NCBI GenBank assembly: GCA_937889485.1
Contig: CALAPG010000041.1
Location: 1-11,812 of the forward strand
Direction of reading: 5' to 3'
DNA from: an uncultured Moraxella sp.
GTDB taxonomy: Bacteria > Pseudomonadota > Gammaproteobacteria > Pseudomonadales > Moraxellaceae
DNA length: 11,812 nt
The position numbers and the translations under genes are program-made. Shown here one piece after another: positions 1 to 6,622 of the stretch. How positions within the stretch are numbered: position 1 is the first letter of the stretch; each line of letters opens with the position of its first letter. The notes under the pieces are model-generated. The model made no database searches. It was not told where the DNA came from and saw only the letters and a program-made list of their open reading frames with translations.

Positions 1-177
1 GTGCGTGAGGCGTCTATTTTGTTGGTGTTGGCGTTTGGTTTATTGTGGTTGGGTCTATATCCACAGTCTTTCTTAGATACATCAGATCATAGTATGCAAT
101 GGATTAATCAGGCTTATCATATGAAAAGTGTGGCGCCAGTTACCCAAGAGCCATTTGCTTATATGGAGGTAAAATAG
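1..177 (+). CDS. nuoM: NADH-quinone oxidoreductase subunit M, C-terminal end (partial)
   Basis: This is the last 58 codons of a gene that begins upstream of the window; the reading frame is open from base 1 to the TAG at 175-177. NuoM is one of the three antiporter-like, proton-pumping membrane subunits of respiratory complex I. The fragment has a final hydrophobic segment followed by LWLGLYPQSFLDTS, which matches the conserved NuoM C-terminal signature (WLGxYPQ followed by LD), and then a polar tail of about 25 residues. Its stop codon directly abuts the nuoN start, as expected inside a nuo operon. The identity rests on this signature plus position, because the catalytic lysines lie outside the window. 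Confidence 0.9.
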   Translation: MREASILLVLAFGLLWLGLYPQSFLDTSDHSMQWINQAYHMKSVAPVTQEPFAYMEVK

Positions 178-1698
178 ATGAATCCTATTGTTCCTTTTGA
201 TAGTAGTGCGCTCATGCCATTGATGCCGATGCTAATACTGTCTGTTACAATGATTGTGGTAATGATTGCCATTGCCATGAGACGTTCCAATGTTATTGCT
301 GGCACAATTAGTGTGATTGGTTTGAATACTGCACTGGGTGTACTCCTTGTGCAGTTGCTGGGGGCAAGTCCGACTAGCTTGCTGCATGGTATCTACGGAG
401 CTTTTAGTCCCTCTCAAGGTTTGGTTTCTTCCTTGTTTGTGGTAGATAGTTTTGCGCAATTTAATATGGTCATTGTATTGGTGTGTGCGTTGGCATGCTT
501 TACTTTGGCATATGGCTATATTGAAGGTTTGCGTGATCATAAAGAAGAGCTGTATTTGTTGATGCTAATCTCAACGCTAGGCGCTTTGTTTATGGTGTGT
601 AGTGACCACTTGGCATCTTTCTTTCTTAGCCTTGAGTTATTGTCTGTACCCATGTATGGTATGCTTGCATATACATATGCGCGTGGTAAGTCGCTAGAAG
701 CAGGTTTTAAATATTTGCTATTGTCTGCCACTGCGTCTGCCACTATGTTGATGGGGATGGCACTAATTTATGCGATGACAGGTAGTTTGTCATTCCGCCA
801 AATTGGTATGGCGGTGGTTACTGCGCTGCAAGGTGGCATGATGTTGCCTACGTTGGTAGTAGGTGCGGCTCTGATTGTGTTTGGTGTGGCATTTAAATTG
901 TCTGCCGTGCCATTTCATACTTGGACACCAGATGTCTATCAAGGTGCGCCTGCCCCTGTTTCTACATTTTTGGGTAGTGTGGCAAAAGTGGCGATGATGG
1001 CGCTTGGTTTGCGCTTTTTATTGACATCCGCTACATTGGCACTGCCATCCATTAATACGCTGATTGTGGTTATTGCAAGCTTATCAATGATTGTGGGTAA
1101 CGTGCTAGCGCTACGCCAACAAAATGTAAAACGCCTATTGGCTTATTCTTCTATTGCTCATATTGGTTATGTATTAGCGGTGATTAGTGCCGTTAAAGTT
1201 GAGGCAGCAGGATTTGTAAGCTTATATATGGCGGTCTATGCTTTCACCACTATTGGAGCGTTTGGGGTTGTTACTATCATGTCAAGCCCTTACAAACGTC
1301 AAGGTGAAGCAGAATTGATCGAGCATTTTCAGGGTATCTTCTGGCAGCGTCCTGTACTTACCGCGGTGTTTACGGTAATGTTACTATCACTGGCAGGTAT
1401 TCCTTTGACCGCAGGCTTTATTAGTAAATTCTTTGCAATTTTTGCGACAGTGTCAGCACAAGGTTGGTGGCTTAGCGCCATGATTATTGTGGGTAGCGCC
1501 ATTAGTTTATACTACTACCTCAATTTGATGGTTACTCTATTTAGACGCCCTCAAGTATCACTGTCTCACGATGCAGTCAACCATTGGGGTATCCAAGCGG
1601 GTGGTATTATGGTGTTGTTGGTAACGGCGGCAGTGCTATACTTTGGGGTGTTCCCAGAGGGTCTATCACAAATAATTAGTTTGGTCAGAATTTATTAA
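178..1698 (+). CDS. nuoN: NADH-quinone oxidoreductase subunit N
   Basis: Complete 506-residue membrane subunit of complex I (NDH-1), one of the three Mrp-antiporter-like subunits thought to translocate protons while electrons pass from NADH to quinone. The sequence is hydrophobic throughout, compatible with about 14 membrane helices. The expected charged residues are visible: Glu153 in FFLSLELLSVPMYG, Lys240 in VAFKLSAVPFHTWTPDVYQG, Lys270 in LGSVAKVA and Lys417 in GFISKF, corresponding to the functional glutamate and lysines of E. coli NuoN. The ATG follows the nuoM stop with no gap, and a strong GGAGGT Shine-Dalgarno lies at 165-170 inside nuoM, so the two are translationally linked. A strong terminator follows, so nuoN is the last gene of the operon. 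The length is normal for the family. Confidence 0.97.
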   Translation: MNPIVPFDSSALMPLMPMLILSVTMIVVMIAIAMRRSNVIAGTISVIGLNTALGVLLVQLLGASPTSLLHGIYGAFSPSQGLVSSLFVVDSFAQFNMVIVLVCALACFTLAYGYIEGLRDHKEELYLLMLISTLGALFMVCSDHLASFFLSLELLSVPMYGMLAYTYARGKSLEAGFKYLLLSATASATMLMGMALIYAMTGSLSFRQIGMAVVTALQGGMMLPTLVVGAALIVFGVAFKLSAVPFHTWTPDVYQGAPAPVSTFLGSVAKVAMMALGLRFLLTSATLALPSINTLIVVIASLSMIVGNVLALRQQNVKRLLAYSSIAHIGYVLAVISAVKVEAAGFVSLYMAVYAFTTIGAFGVVTIMSSPYKRQGEAELIEHFQGIFWQRPVLTAVFTVMLLSLAGIPLTAGFISKFFAIFATVSAQGWWLSAMIIVGSAISLYYYLNLMVTLFRRPQVSLSHDAVNHWGIQAGGIMVLLVTAAVLYFGVFPEGLSQIISLVRIY

Positions 1699-1740
1699 AT
1701 GATCATGGCTTATTAAGTTAGTCGCTCTATCGCTCGTCAA

Positions 1741-1777
1741 AAGCGTATCTTAACTGGCTTTAAGGTACGCTTTTTTT
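1741..1777 (+). terminator. Intrinsic terminator of the nuo operon
   Basis: A 13-bp stem, AAGCGTATCTTAA (1741-1753) with TTAAGGTACGCTT (1760-1772), contains one G-T wobble and a six-base loop, and runs into a T tract ending at 1777. It lies about 43 bases after the nuoN stop and marks the end of the complex I operon. Confidence 0.9.
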
Positions 1778-1784
1778 ATCATAG

Positions 1785-1810
1785 TAAGGTTAAAAAGTAA
1801 GGTTAAAAAG
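1785..1810 (+). repeat. 13-bp perfect tandem duplication upstream of fpr
   Basis: TAAGGTTAAAAAG occurs twice back to back (1785-1797 and 1798-1810), between the nuo terminator and the fpr start at 1825. Each copy contains TAAGG, an anti-16S-like motif, but both sit too far from the ATG to be the main ribosome binding site. It could be a replication-slippage duplication or a repeated binding site; the sequence alone does not decide. Confidence 0.85.
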
Positions 1811-1824
1811 TTGAGATAATTGTT

Positions 1825-2625
1825 ATGTCAGATGAAAATAGTACCCCTGTAACGGTGCTTGAAGTCACCCGTTGGGCAGACACTTTGCTAAGCTTTAAAG
1901 TAGCACGTCCCGCAGGATTTAAGTTTACGGCAGGGCAGTTTGTAAGACTGGGTATTCATTGTCAAGATTTGCAATTTTACCAAGATTTACCTCCCCAACC
2001 AGCGCCCTATGTGTTTCGGGCTTACTCGGTGGCTTCATCACCTTATGATGAATTTATTGAGTTTTTTTCAGTGGTGATTCCAAATGGTGAATTTACTAGC
2101 AAAGTTCAGCATATTACTGCGGGTGACACGCTAAAGCTGAATCCTATGCCGTTTGGTTATTTGACCTTAGCTCGTTATCAACAGCCATTACCCAAAGATT
2201 TGTGGTTATTAGCAACAGGAACTGGCTTGGCGCCATTTTTATCGATCCTAAAAACACTTGACGTGTGGCAGCAGTATCAGTCTATTATTTTGGTATACAG
2301 CGCCAGAACAAGCCAAGAATTGGCATATCTTGACGAGATTAGCGAGCTAAAAGCTGTTTATGGCGAAGGTGGGGCAGAGTTTGTGTTTGTGCCTGTGGTT
2401 ACAAGAGAAACCCACTACACTGGCGAAACGGCTAGGATTCCTGAGCTGATTGTATCGCGGCAACTAGAAGCACGGGTAGGGCAAGGCTTGGATGCAGCAA
2501 GTAGTCATGTGATGCTATGCGGCAACCCCCAAATGGTTGAGGATACAAAAGAGGCACTCAAATCAATTGGGCTGACCATGAATCGGCGCGGGGTGGGTAA
2601 TATTGCCGTAGAAAACTACTGGTAA
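1825..2625 (+). CDS. fpr: Ferredoxin/flavodoxin-NADP+ reductase
   Basis: A 266-residue FAD-dependent reductase that exchanges electrons between NADPH and ferredoxin or flavodoxin in the cytoplasm, supplying reduced carriers for Fe-S enzymes and oxidative-stress defence. The N-terminal FAD domain shows the RAYSVASSP motif (residues 65-73), where the Arg-x-Tyr-Ser set binds the flavin. The NADP domain shows LATGTGLAPF (129-138) and MLCGNPQMVEDT (230-241). The protein ends in VENYW, with the aromatic C-terminus typical of bacterial Fpr proteins. Length is normal for the family. The ATG at 1825 is preceded only by a weak purine stretch (TTGAGA). The gene stands alone, after the nuo terminator and convergent with the next gene. 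A phenol or oxygenase reductase is less likely because there is no [2Fe-2S] domain. Confidence 0.93.
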   Translation: MSDENSTPVTVLEVTRWADTLLSFKVARPAGFKFTAGQFVRLGIHCQDLQFYQDLPPQPAPYVFRAYSVASSPYDEFIEFFSVVIPNGEFTSKVQHITAGDTLKLNPMPFGYLTLARYQQPLPKDLWLLATGTGLAPFLSILKTLDVWQQYQSIILVYSARTSQELAYLDEISELKAVYGEGGAEFVFVPVVTRETHYTGETARIPELIVSRQLEARVGQGLDAASSHVMLCGNPQMVEDTKEALKSIGLTMNRRGVGNIAVENYW

Positions 2626-2690
2626 CATGCATAAAACTGTCGCGGTTGGGGCGCTAGAACAATGCTAGCATGCATAATACTGTATCAGTT
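2626..2690. repeat. Convergent intergenic gap with an imperfect 15-bp direct repeat
   Basis: CATGCATAAAACTGT (2626-2640) recurs at 2669-2683 with one mismatch, in the 65-bp gap between the convergent fpr and the minus-strand hypothetical gene. A small inverted repeat, GCTAG (2653-2657) with CTAGC (2665-2669), lies between the copies. AAAACTG (2633-2639) can also pair with CAGTTTT (2686-2692). None of these has the GC-rich stem plus T tract of a convincing terminator, so how the two converging transcripts end here is unclear. Confidence 0.6.
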
Positions 2691-3413
2691 TTAAGCGGCG
2701 TTAGTTGGGGTGACAGCGGCAGGTATGTTGGGATTATCCGCTTCAGTAATTAGCTGCTGCTGGCTACCCATATTGAGTACCTCGCTAATATTAATATTGG
2801 CTTTTAGTAATAACTGCTGCTCTGCCAAATAGCCGTGGTTCACTTGTACTTTATGAAGTGTATCCATGATTTTTTGGTTATTCTTGAGCCATCGGCTAAG
2901 ATCTAAGTATAAAATATCCTCTTTTTGATGCACCAGTTTGATTTTTTCAAGTAAAAACCCCAGTGGGTCTTGCTTTAATACCCGATGAAAGCTCCACAAC
3001 GCTGTGTGGATGGCTTTTGATTTTAGATAAGAATCGCAATATATTCTCAGCACATCTGTGTCAGTGAGCTGCTGAAAAACAAAGCGCTGCCGATAGCGAT
3101 CAAATTGGGCTTGCACCACACCCAAATTAACTGCAAGATCGGCAAAAATGCCCTGATACTGTACCGTTGCATAAAGCCGTAGCCAGCCCTCATGCAGCTC
3201 CAGCCGCATTGCCAAGATCGCTTTAACTTTATTTACCACAAATTTTTGCAAAGCGTCATTGAGCTGCGCCTCACTGGCAGGCAATAAGAATTCTTGCTGA
3301 GAAAAATCCTCAATATTTTCATACCACTGTTGTGATTTTTGCATTAATTCGCCTATCCAGTAATCTGATTGGGCACTCAAAAACTCGTCTAATGGCTTAT
3401 TATCGATAATCAC
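2691..3413 (-). CDS. Conserved-looking hypothetical protein, soluble
   Basis: I do not recognise this gene. It encodes about 240 residues, predicted cytoplasmic, with no signal peptide or membrane segment. The first 65 residues look helical. A strand-rich middle follows (LRLYATVQYQGIFADLAVNLG, then FDRYRQRFVFQQLTDTDVLRIY). Next come helices around SFHRVLKQDPLGFLLEKIKLV, a second strand-rich part (TLHKVQVNHGYLAEQQLLLKANINISEVL) and a low-complexity Pro/Ala/Thr tail. The alternation loosely recalls lipid-binding tubular folds, but this is only an impression. I chose GTG at 3413-3411 as the start because GAGA lies six bases upstream. A TTG at 3425 is possible but has no ribosome binding site and follows an in-frame TAA directly. 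It is transcribed away from the tonB-like gene. Confidence 0.7.
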   Translation of the reverse strand: MIIDNKPLDEFLSAQSDYWIGELMQKSQQWYENIEDFSQQEFLLPASEAQLNDALQKFVVNKVKAILAMRLELHEGWLRLYATVQYQGIFADLAVNLGVVQAQFDRYRQRFVFQQLTDTDVLRIYCDSYLKSKAIHTALWSFHRVLKQDPLGFLLEKIKLVHQKEDILYLDLSRWLKNNQKIMDTLHKVQVNHGYLAEQQLLLKANINISEVLNMGSQQQLITEADNPNIPAAVTPTNAA

Positions 3414-3491
3414 GGGTATTCTCAATTAAAAACGGTGGTTGCTATGAGGTCATTTTAATGGGTTTTTAGGTTTTGTAAAGACATTCACCAC

Positions 3492-3519
3492 TTGGCTAGT
3501 TGGGCTTGGGGTGTATAAT
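3492..3519 (+). promoter_or_regulatory. Candidate sigma70 promoter towards the tonB-like gene
   Basis: TTGGCT (3492-3497), a 16-bp spacer and a perfect TATAAT (3514-3519) form a good sigma70-like promoter on the plus strand. Its predicted start near 3526 gives a leader of about 170 bases before the tonB-like gene. Confidence 0.6.
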
Positions 3520-3541
3520 CTAACCCCCTTATAACTATCAA
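3512..3541 (-). promoter_or_regulatory. Candidate divergent promoter for the minus-strand hypothetical gene
   Basis: Read on the minus strand, TTGATA (3541-3536), an 18-bp spacer and TATACA (3517-3512) resemble a sigma70 promoter. Its -10 overlaps the -10 of the plus-strand promoter at 3514-3519, so the two divergent promoters would compete for polymerase. The -10 matches only four of six consensus bases. Confidence 0.4.
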
Positions 3542-3579
3542 TAACCCACAATAACCAACTAAGGCTGATGAAATTTGTT

Positions 3580-3594
3580 TCAGCCAGTGGCTGA
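3580..3594. promoter_or_regulatory. Palindrome TCAGCCAGTGGCTGA, operator-like, beside a second TATAAT
   Basis: Perfect 7-bp arms (TCAGCCA at 3580-3586, TGGCTGA at 3588-3594) flank one central base. A TATAAT at 3602-3607 lies eight bases downstream, with only a poor -35 (TTCAGC at 3579-3584, 17-bp spacing), so the palindrome would cover the -35/spacer of that promoter. A further GGCTGA half-site occurs at 3563-3568. This layout suits a regulator-dependent promoter for the tonB-like gene; the regulator is unknown. Confidence 0.45.
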
Positions 3595-3660
3595 TTTAAT
3601 TTATAATAACACGTCCCTATCATACGCTAGGTGATTGTATTTTTGCTTAGTAAGGTTGTT

Positions 3661-3684
3661 ATGATCGCGTTGCTTAATTGCTAA
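3661..3684 (+). CDS. Possible seven-codon upstream ORF (leader peptide)
   Basis: ATG at 3661 opens a seven-codon frame (MIALLNC) ending with TAA at 3682-3684. It has its own AAGG five bases upstream (3652-3655), and its stop overlaps the AAAGG (3683-3687) that would serve the tonB-like gene. The arrangement is compatible with translational coupling, but such short frames occur by chance. Confidence 0.25.
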   Translation: MIALLNC

Positions 3685-3695
3685 AGGTTGATATT

Positions 3696-4592
3696 TTGGT
3701 TTATATGAAAAACAGGCAAAATCATTTTTTTCAAAAGCTACTACCTAGCGCTGACAATGCCTTGTTGTTTGCCACCGTGACAGCCGTGGCAGTGCATGCC
3801 TTGTTTATTTTTGCTATTGAATTTGAAGATAAAAGCTCACCTGCCGCCGCGGTTCAAGAAGTTACCACAGTGTTGACAGAAAATCTGCAAAAAAACGAAA
3901 AAGCCGACTTTATCGCCAATGCCAGCCAGCAAGGCGGTGGCACAGAAGCACAAAAACTGCGCTTTGAGAATAATACCATCAGTCCAGTCACGGATGATGA
4001 GGCGCACGAGACCGACGATATTGTCAACCAGCAGCGGCAAACGCGCCAAGCGGCATTCCAAGAAAGCTATCTGCGCACCACCTTAAGCTGGGAAAAAATT
4101 CAAAAACACAATAACAATAAAGAACAAGATGATAGTAGCGCGCTTGACGCTGAGGAGCAGCGCGTGCAAGCGCAAATAGCCACATTAGAAACCAAAATTA
4201 ACCAAAACCGCCAGTTACTTGCCAAAAAATCGGCGGTACAGACAGTGAGTAGTAACTCAACCACCACAGGTGAGGCAGCGCGCTATATTGAAAATTTTCG
4301 TCAGCAAGCCTATCACATTGGCAACCAGCACTATCCACAAGAAGCCCGCGCCAAAGGTATTACGGGTGATGTGCGCCTAATGGTGATCATTTTGCCCAAT
4401 GGGCAGGTCAAGTCCATCCACATTTTGCAATCATCAGGTACGGCAATTTTGGATGAAGCCGCCAAAAACTCGGTAAGAAAGGCAGCACCATTTGGCAAAT
4501 TTGGCAAAGATATGAAAGATATTCTTGAATTACGTATCATCCGCACGTGGCGCTTTGGCGATAGTTTAGCAGTAGAAAGCGACAGCCCCTAA
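3696..4592 (+). CDS. Energy transducer TonB family protein, TonB3-like
   Basis: About 298 residues. One N-terminal membrane segment (LLFATVTAVAVHALFIFAIEF) anchors it in the inner membrane, a long hydrophilic periplasmic part follows, and a TonB C-terminal domain covers the last ~85 residues (YPQEARAKGITGDVRLMVII, then SSGTAILDEAAKNSVRKAAPF, then RTWRF). The AAPFG and RTWRF ending resembles the TonB3 type (P. aeruginosa PA0406), which has been tied to twitching motility rather than to iron uptake. The linker lacks the usual Pro-Lys/Pro-Glu repeats and is instead Gln/Glu/Lys-rich and probably coiled (around RVQAQIATLETKINQNRQLL). No exbB or exbD is nearby. I chose the TTG at 3696 because AAAGG lies eight bases upstream; the ATG at 3705 and TTG at 3678 are alternatives. 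The HAD gene follows after 59 bases and may be cotranscribed. Confidence 0.85.
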   Translation: MVYMKNRQNHFFQKLLPSADNALLFATVTAVAVHALFIFAIEFEDKSSPAAAVQEVTTVLTENLQKNEKADFIANASQQGGGTEAQKLRFENNTISPVTDDEAHETDDIVNQQRQTRQAAFQESYLRTTLSWEKIQKHNNNKEQDDSSALDAEEQRVQAQIATLETKINQNRQLLAKKSAVQTVSSNSTTTGEAARYIENFRQQAYHIGNQHYPQEARAKGITGDVRLMVIILPNGQVKSIHILQSSGTAILDEAAKNSVRKAAPFGKFGKDMKDILELRIIRTWRFGDSLAVESDSP

Positions 4593-4651
4593 TCCGCTAT
4601 CGGGTTGTTATTTGGTTTTTTTATTTCCCAATTATTTTAAAGGCATTACCC

Positions 4652-5380
4652 ATGACCCAAGACCTTGATAAACAACTAGATAAACAATTAGACAAACAAC
4701 TGGCACTATTTGACCTAGACCACACCCTGATTGACACCGACAGTGACTACATGTGGGGGGAGTTTTTGGTCAAACATCATTTGGTAGAAGAAGCGCGGTA
4801 CCGTGCCAAAAATCGCGAGTTTTATGAGCAGTATATTGACGGCACACTAGACCCTATTGTTTATAATGAGTTTGTGGCAGGTTTTTTAAAGCAGCATTCG
4901 CTTGGGCAGCTATTTGCGTGGCGTGAGCAATATTTGCAAGAAAATATCGCGCCAAAAGTTCGACCCAAAGCCGTGGCAGCCATTGAAGCGCACCAACAAG
5001 CAGGGCATGACGTTGTGGTGATTTCTGCCACCAATGATTTTGTGGTCACCGCCATTGCCAGCGAGCTGTTTGGCATTGCCAATGATCATATTTTGGCAAC
5101 CCGATTGGCAGTCACACCCGAGGGTTATACAGGTAACGTGGCAGGGCAGCCAAATTTTAAAGAAGGCAAACTGATAAACCTTAATCACTGGATGGCAAGC
5201 CAGCAGCAGCAAGGTATCAACTATGTCAAAACCTATGCCTATTCAGACTCCAAAAACGACTTGCCGCTACTACAATGGGCAGATGTCGCCGTTGCAGTGT
5301 GTCCTGATGACACCCTACGCGCGCATGCCTTGGCGCATCATTGGGCAATAGAGGATTGGGCACTTGCCCCTAGTGCCTAA
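4652..5380 (+). CDS. HAD-IB family (SerB-like) phosphatase
   Basis: A 242-residue haloacid dehalogenase superfamily hydrolase, probably a cytoplasmic phosphomonoesterase. All four motifs are visible: FDLDHT with the nucleophile and acid Asp21/Asp23, ISATN with Ser125, Lys173 in FKEGK, and SDSKND with Asp199/Asp203 for Mg2+. A helical cap fills residues 30-105, as in the IB subclass (phosphoserine or histidinol phosphatase-like). The substrate cannot be told from sequence; relatives have been annotated as histidinol-phosphatase. The ATG at 4652 is supported by AAAGG eight bases upstream (4639-4643). This start adds about 16 residues ahead of the usual start of the fold, including a triple DKQL repeat. 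It lies between the tonB-like gene and prfB; a separate promoter before prfB suggests no obligatory link with prfB. Confidence 0.88.
   Translation: MTQDLDKQLDKQLDKQLALFDLDHTLIDTDSDYMWGEFLVKHHLVEEARYRAKNREFYEQYIDGTLDPIVYNEFVAGFLKQHSLGQLFAWREQYLQENIAPKVRPKAVAAIEAHQQAGHDVVVISATNDFVVTAIASELFGIANDHILATRLAVTPEGYTGNVAGQPNFKEGKLINLNHWMASQQQQGINYVKTYAYSDSKNDLPLLQWADVAVAVCPDDTLRAHALAHHWAIEDWALAPSA
4667..4702 (+). repeat. Three tandem 12-bp units encoding DKQL
   Basis: GATAAACAACTA, GATAAACAATTA and GACAAACAACTG are consecutive and encode DKQL three times at residues 6-17 of the HAD phosphatase. The units differ only at synonymous positions, which suggests duplication followed by some drift under coding constraint. 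Confidence 0.9.
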
Positions 5381-5405
5381 AGGTGTGCCCTGTCATCAAT
5401 TCATG

Positions 5406-5411
5406 TATAAT
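5406..5411 (+). promoter_or_regulatory. Candidate -10 element of the prfB promoter
   Basis: A perfect TATAAT lies 39 bases before the prfB ATG. The best -35 is weak (TGTGCC at 5384-5389, 16-bp spacer). The predicted transcript would start near 5418 and carry GAAGG (5437-5441), nine bases before the start codon. Confidence 0.5.
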
Positions 5412-5450
5412 AGCATGTTCTCAAATTTTAGCGATTGAAGGTAACTGTTC

Positions 5451-6546
5451 ATGGAAATCAACCCGTATTTAGAGCACATCAAAGACTTGACCGACCGCGG
5501 CAATCAGCTTCGGGGGTATCTTTGACGTTGAAGCCAAACAAGAGCGTCTAGAAGAAGTCAACCTAGAGCTTGAAAACCCCGAGCTTTGGAATGACCCTGA
5601 GCGCGCCACCAAAATCAGTAAAGAAAAAGCCCAATTAGACAATGTGATTGGGGTGATTTTGGCACTCGATGAAAAACTAGAAGACGCCAAAGCCATGATT
5701 GAATTGGCAGTAGAAGCCGATGATGCCACGTTACTCACAGATGTGCAGGCAGAGCTAGATGAAGCAGAAGCCAAAGTGGCTGATCTTGAATTTAAGCGTA
5801 TGTTTAGCGGTGAGATGGATGGCAATGATTGCTATGTTGACATCCAATCAGGCTCGGGCGGTACCGAAGCGCAAGACTGGGCAGAAATGCTGCTACGTAT
5901 GTATTTGCGCTGGTGTGAAAAACATGGCTTTAAAGCCGAAATCATGGAGCTATCGGCAGGCGGAGTGGCAGGCATCAAAAGTGCGTCCATTCATGTCAAA
6001 GGTGACTATGCATTTGGTTGGCTACGTACCGAAATTGGCGTACACCGCTTGGTGAGAAAATCCCCGTTTGATAGCAACAACGGACGCCATACCTCATTTG
6101 CGGCCGTGTTTGTGTCGCCTGAGATTGATGATAACATCGAGATTGACATCAATCCTGCCGATTTGCGCATTGATACTTACCGCTCAAGTGGGGCAGGCGG
6201 TCAGCACGTTAATACCACCGACTCAGCGGTGCGTATCACCCACCAGCCCACAGGGATTGTAGTGGCGTGTCAAAATGAACGCAGCCAACACGCCAACAAA
6301 GACACTGCCATGAAAATGCTACGCGCCAAACTCTATGAGCGTGAGATGATGCAGCGCATGGAAAAACAGCAAGCCCTAGAAGACACCAAGTCTGATATTG
6401 GTTGGGGCAGTCAAATTCGCTCGTATGTGCTGGATGATTCGCGGATTAAGGACTTACGCACGGGGGTGGAAACTTCCAATACCCAAGCGGTGCTAGATGG
6501 CGATTTGGATAAATTTATTGAAGCGAGCCTAAAAGCAGGATTGTAA
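5451..6546 (+). CDS. prfB: Peptide chain release factor 2 (programmed +1 frameshift)
   Basis: RF2 recognises UGA and UAA at the ribosomal A site and triggers peptide release. Translation begins at ATG 5451, runs 24 codons to CTT at 5520-5522, meets in-frame TGA at 5523-5525 and resumes in the +1 frame at GAC 5524-5526. The joined product is 364 residues, against 365 in E. coli. The anticodon-mimic SPF falls at 204-206 and the catalytic GGQ at 249-251, one residue from the E. coli positions. The residue equivalent to E. coli 246 is Ser (RSSGAGGQ), a small residue as in most bacteria, not the K-12 Thr. The N-terminal domain is acidic and coiled. GAAGG lies nine bases before the ATG. RF2 regulates its own synthesis through the frameshift: scarce RF2 lets the ribosome slip past UGA. 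Automated calls may wrongly start it at GTG 5644 or call it a pseudogene. Confidence 0.97.
5511..5526 (+). promoter_or_regulatory. RF2 programmed +1 frameshift site
   Basis: CGGGGGTATCTTTGAC matches the classic prfB site: an internal Shine-Dalgarno-like G run (5512-5516), three bases, the slippery CTT (5520-5522), then TGA followed by C, a poor termination context. Only the first base of the Shine-Dalgarno-like element differs from the common AGGGGG. Confidence 0.96.
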
Positions 6547-6568
6547 TTAGCAGTGGGCTTGCTAAAAT
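6541..6568 (+). promoter_or_regulatory. Candidate promoter of the carbonic anhydrase-like gene, overlapping the prfB terminator
   Basis: TTGTAA (6541-6546, overlapping the prfB stop), a 16-bp spacer and TAAAAT (6563-6568) form a plausible sigma70 promoter. The start would be near 6575, at the right edge of the left terminator arm, so the new transcript would lack that arm and escape the hairpin. Confidence 0.4.
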
Positions 6569-6608
6569 GAGATGACGACGCATCGTTCGCGGTCATCTCA
6601 TTTTTTTT
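6564..6608 (+). terminator. Intrinsic terminator after prfB
   Basis: AAAATGAGATGAC (6564-6576) pairs perfectly with GTCATCTCATTTT (6592-6604) around a 15-base loop and continues into a run of eight Ts (6601-6608). It starts 17 bases after the prfB stop, and its T tract ends only 14 bases before the next start codon. Confidence 0.9.
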
Positions 6609-6622
6609 ATAAGGATACTGAT

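Noticed and set aside
5469..5825. Minus-strand Ser-rich ORF over the prfB start
   Set aside because: It is an artefact of the acidic coiled-coil coding sequence on the opposite strand; prfB is unambiguous.
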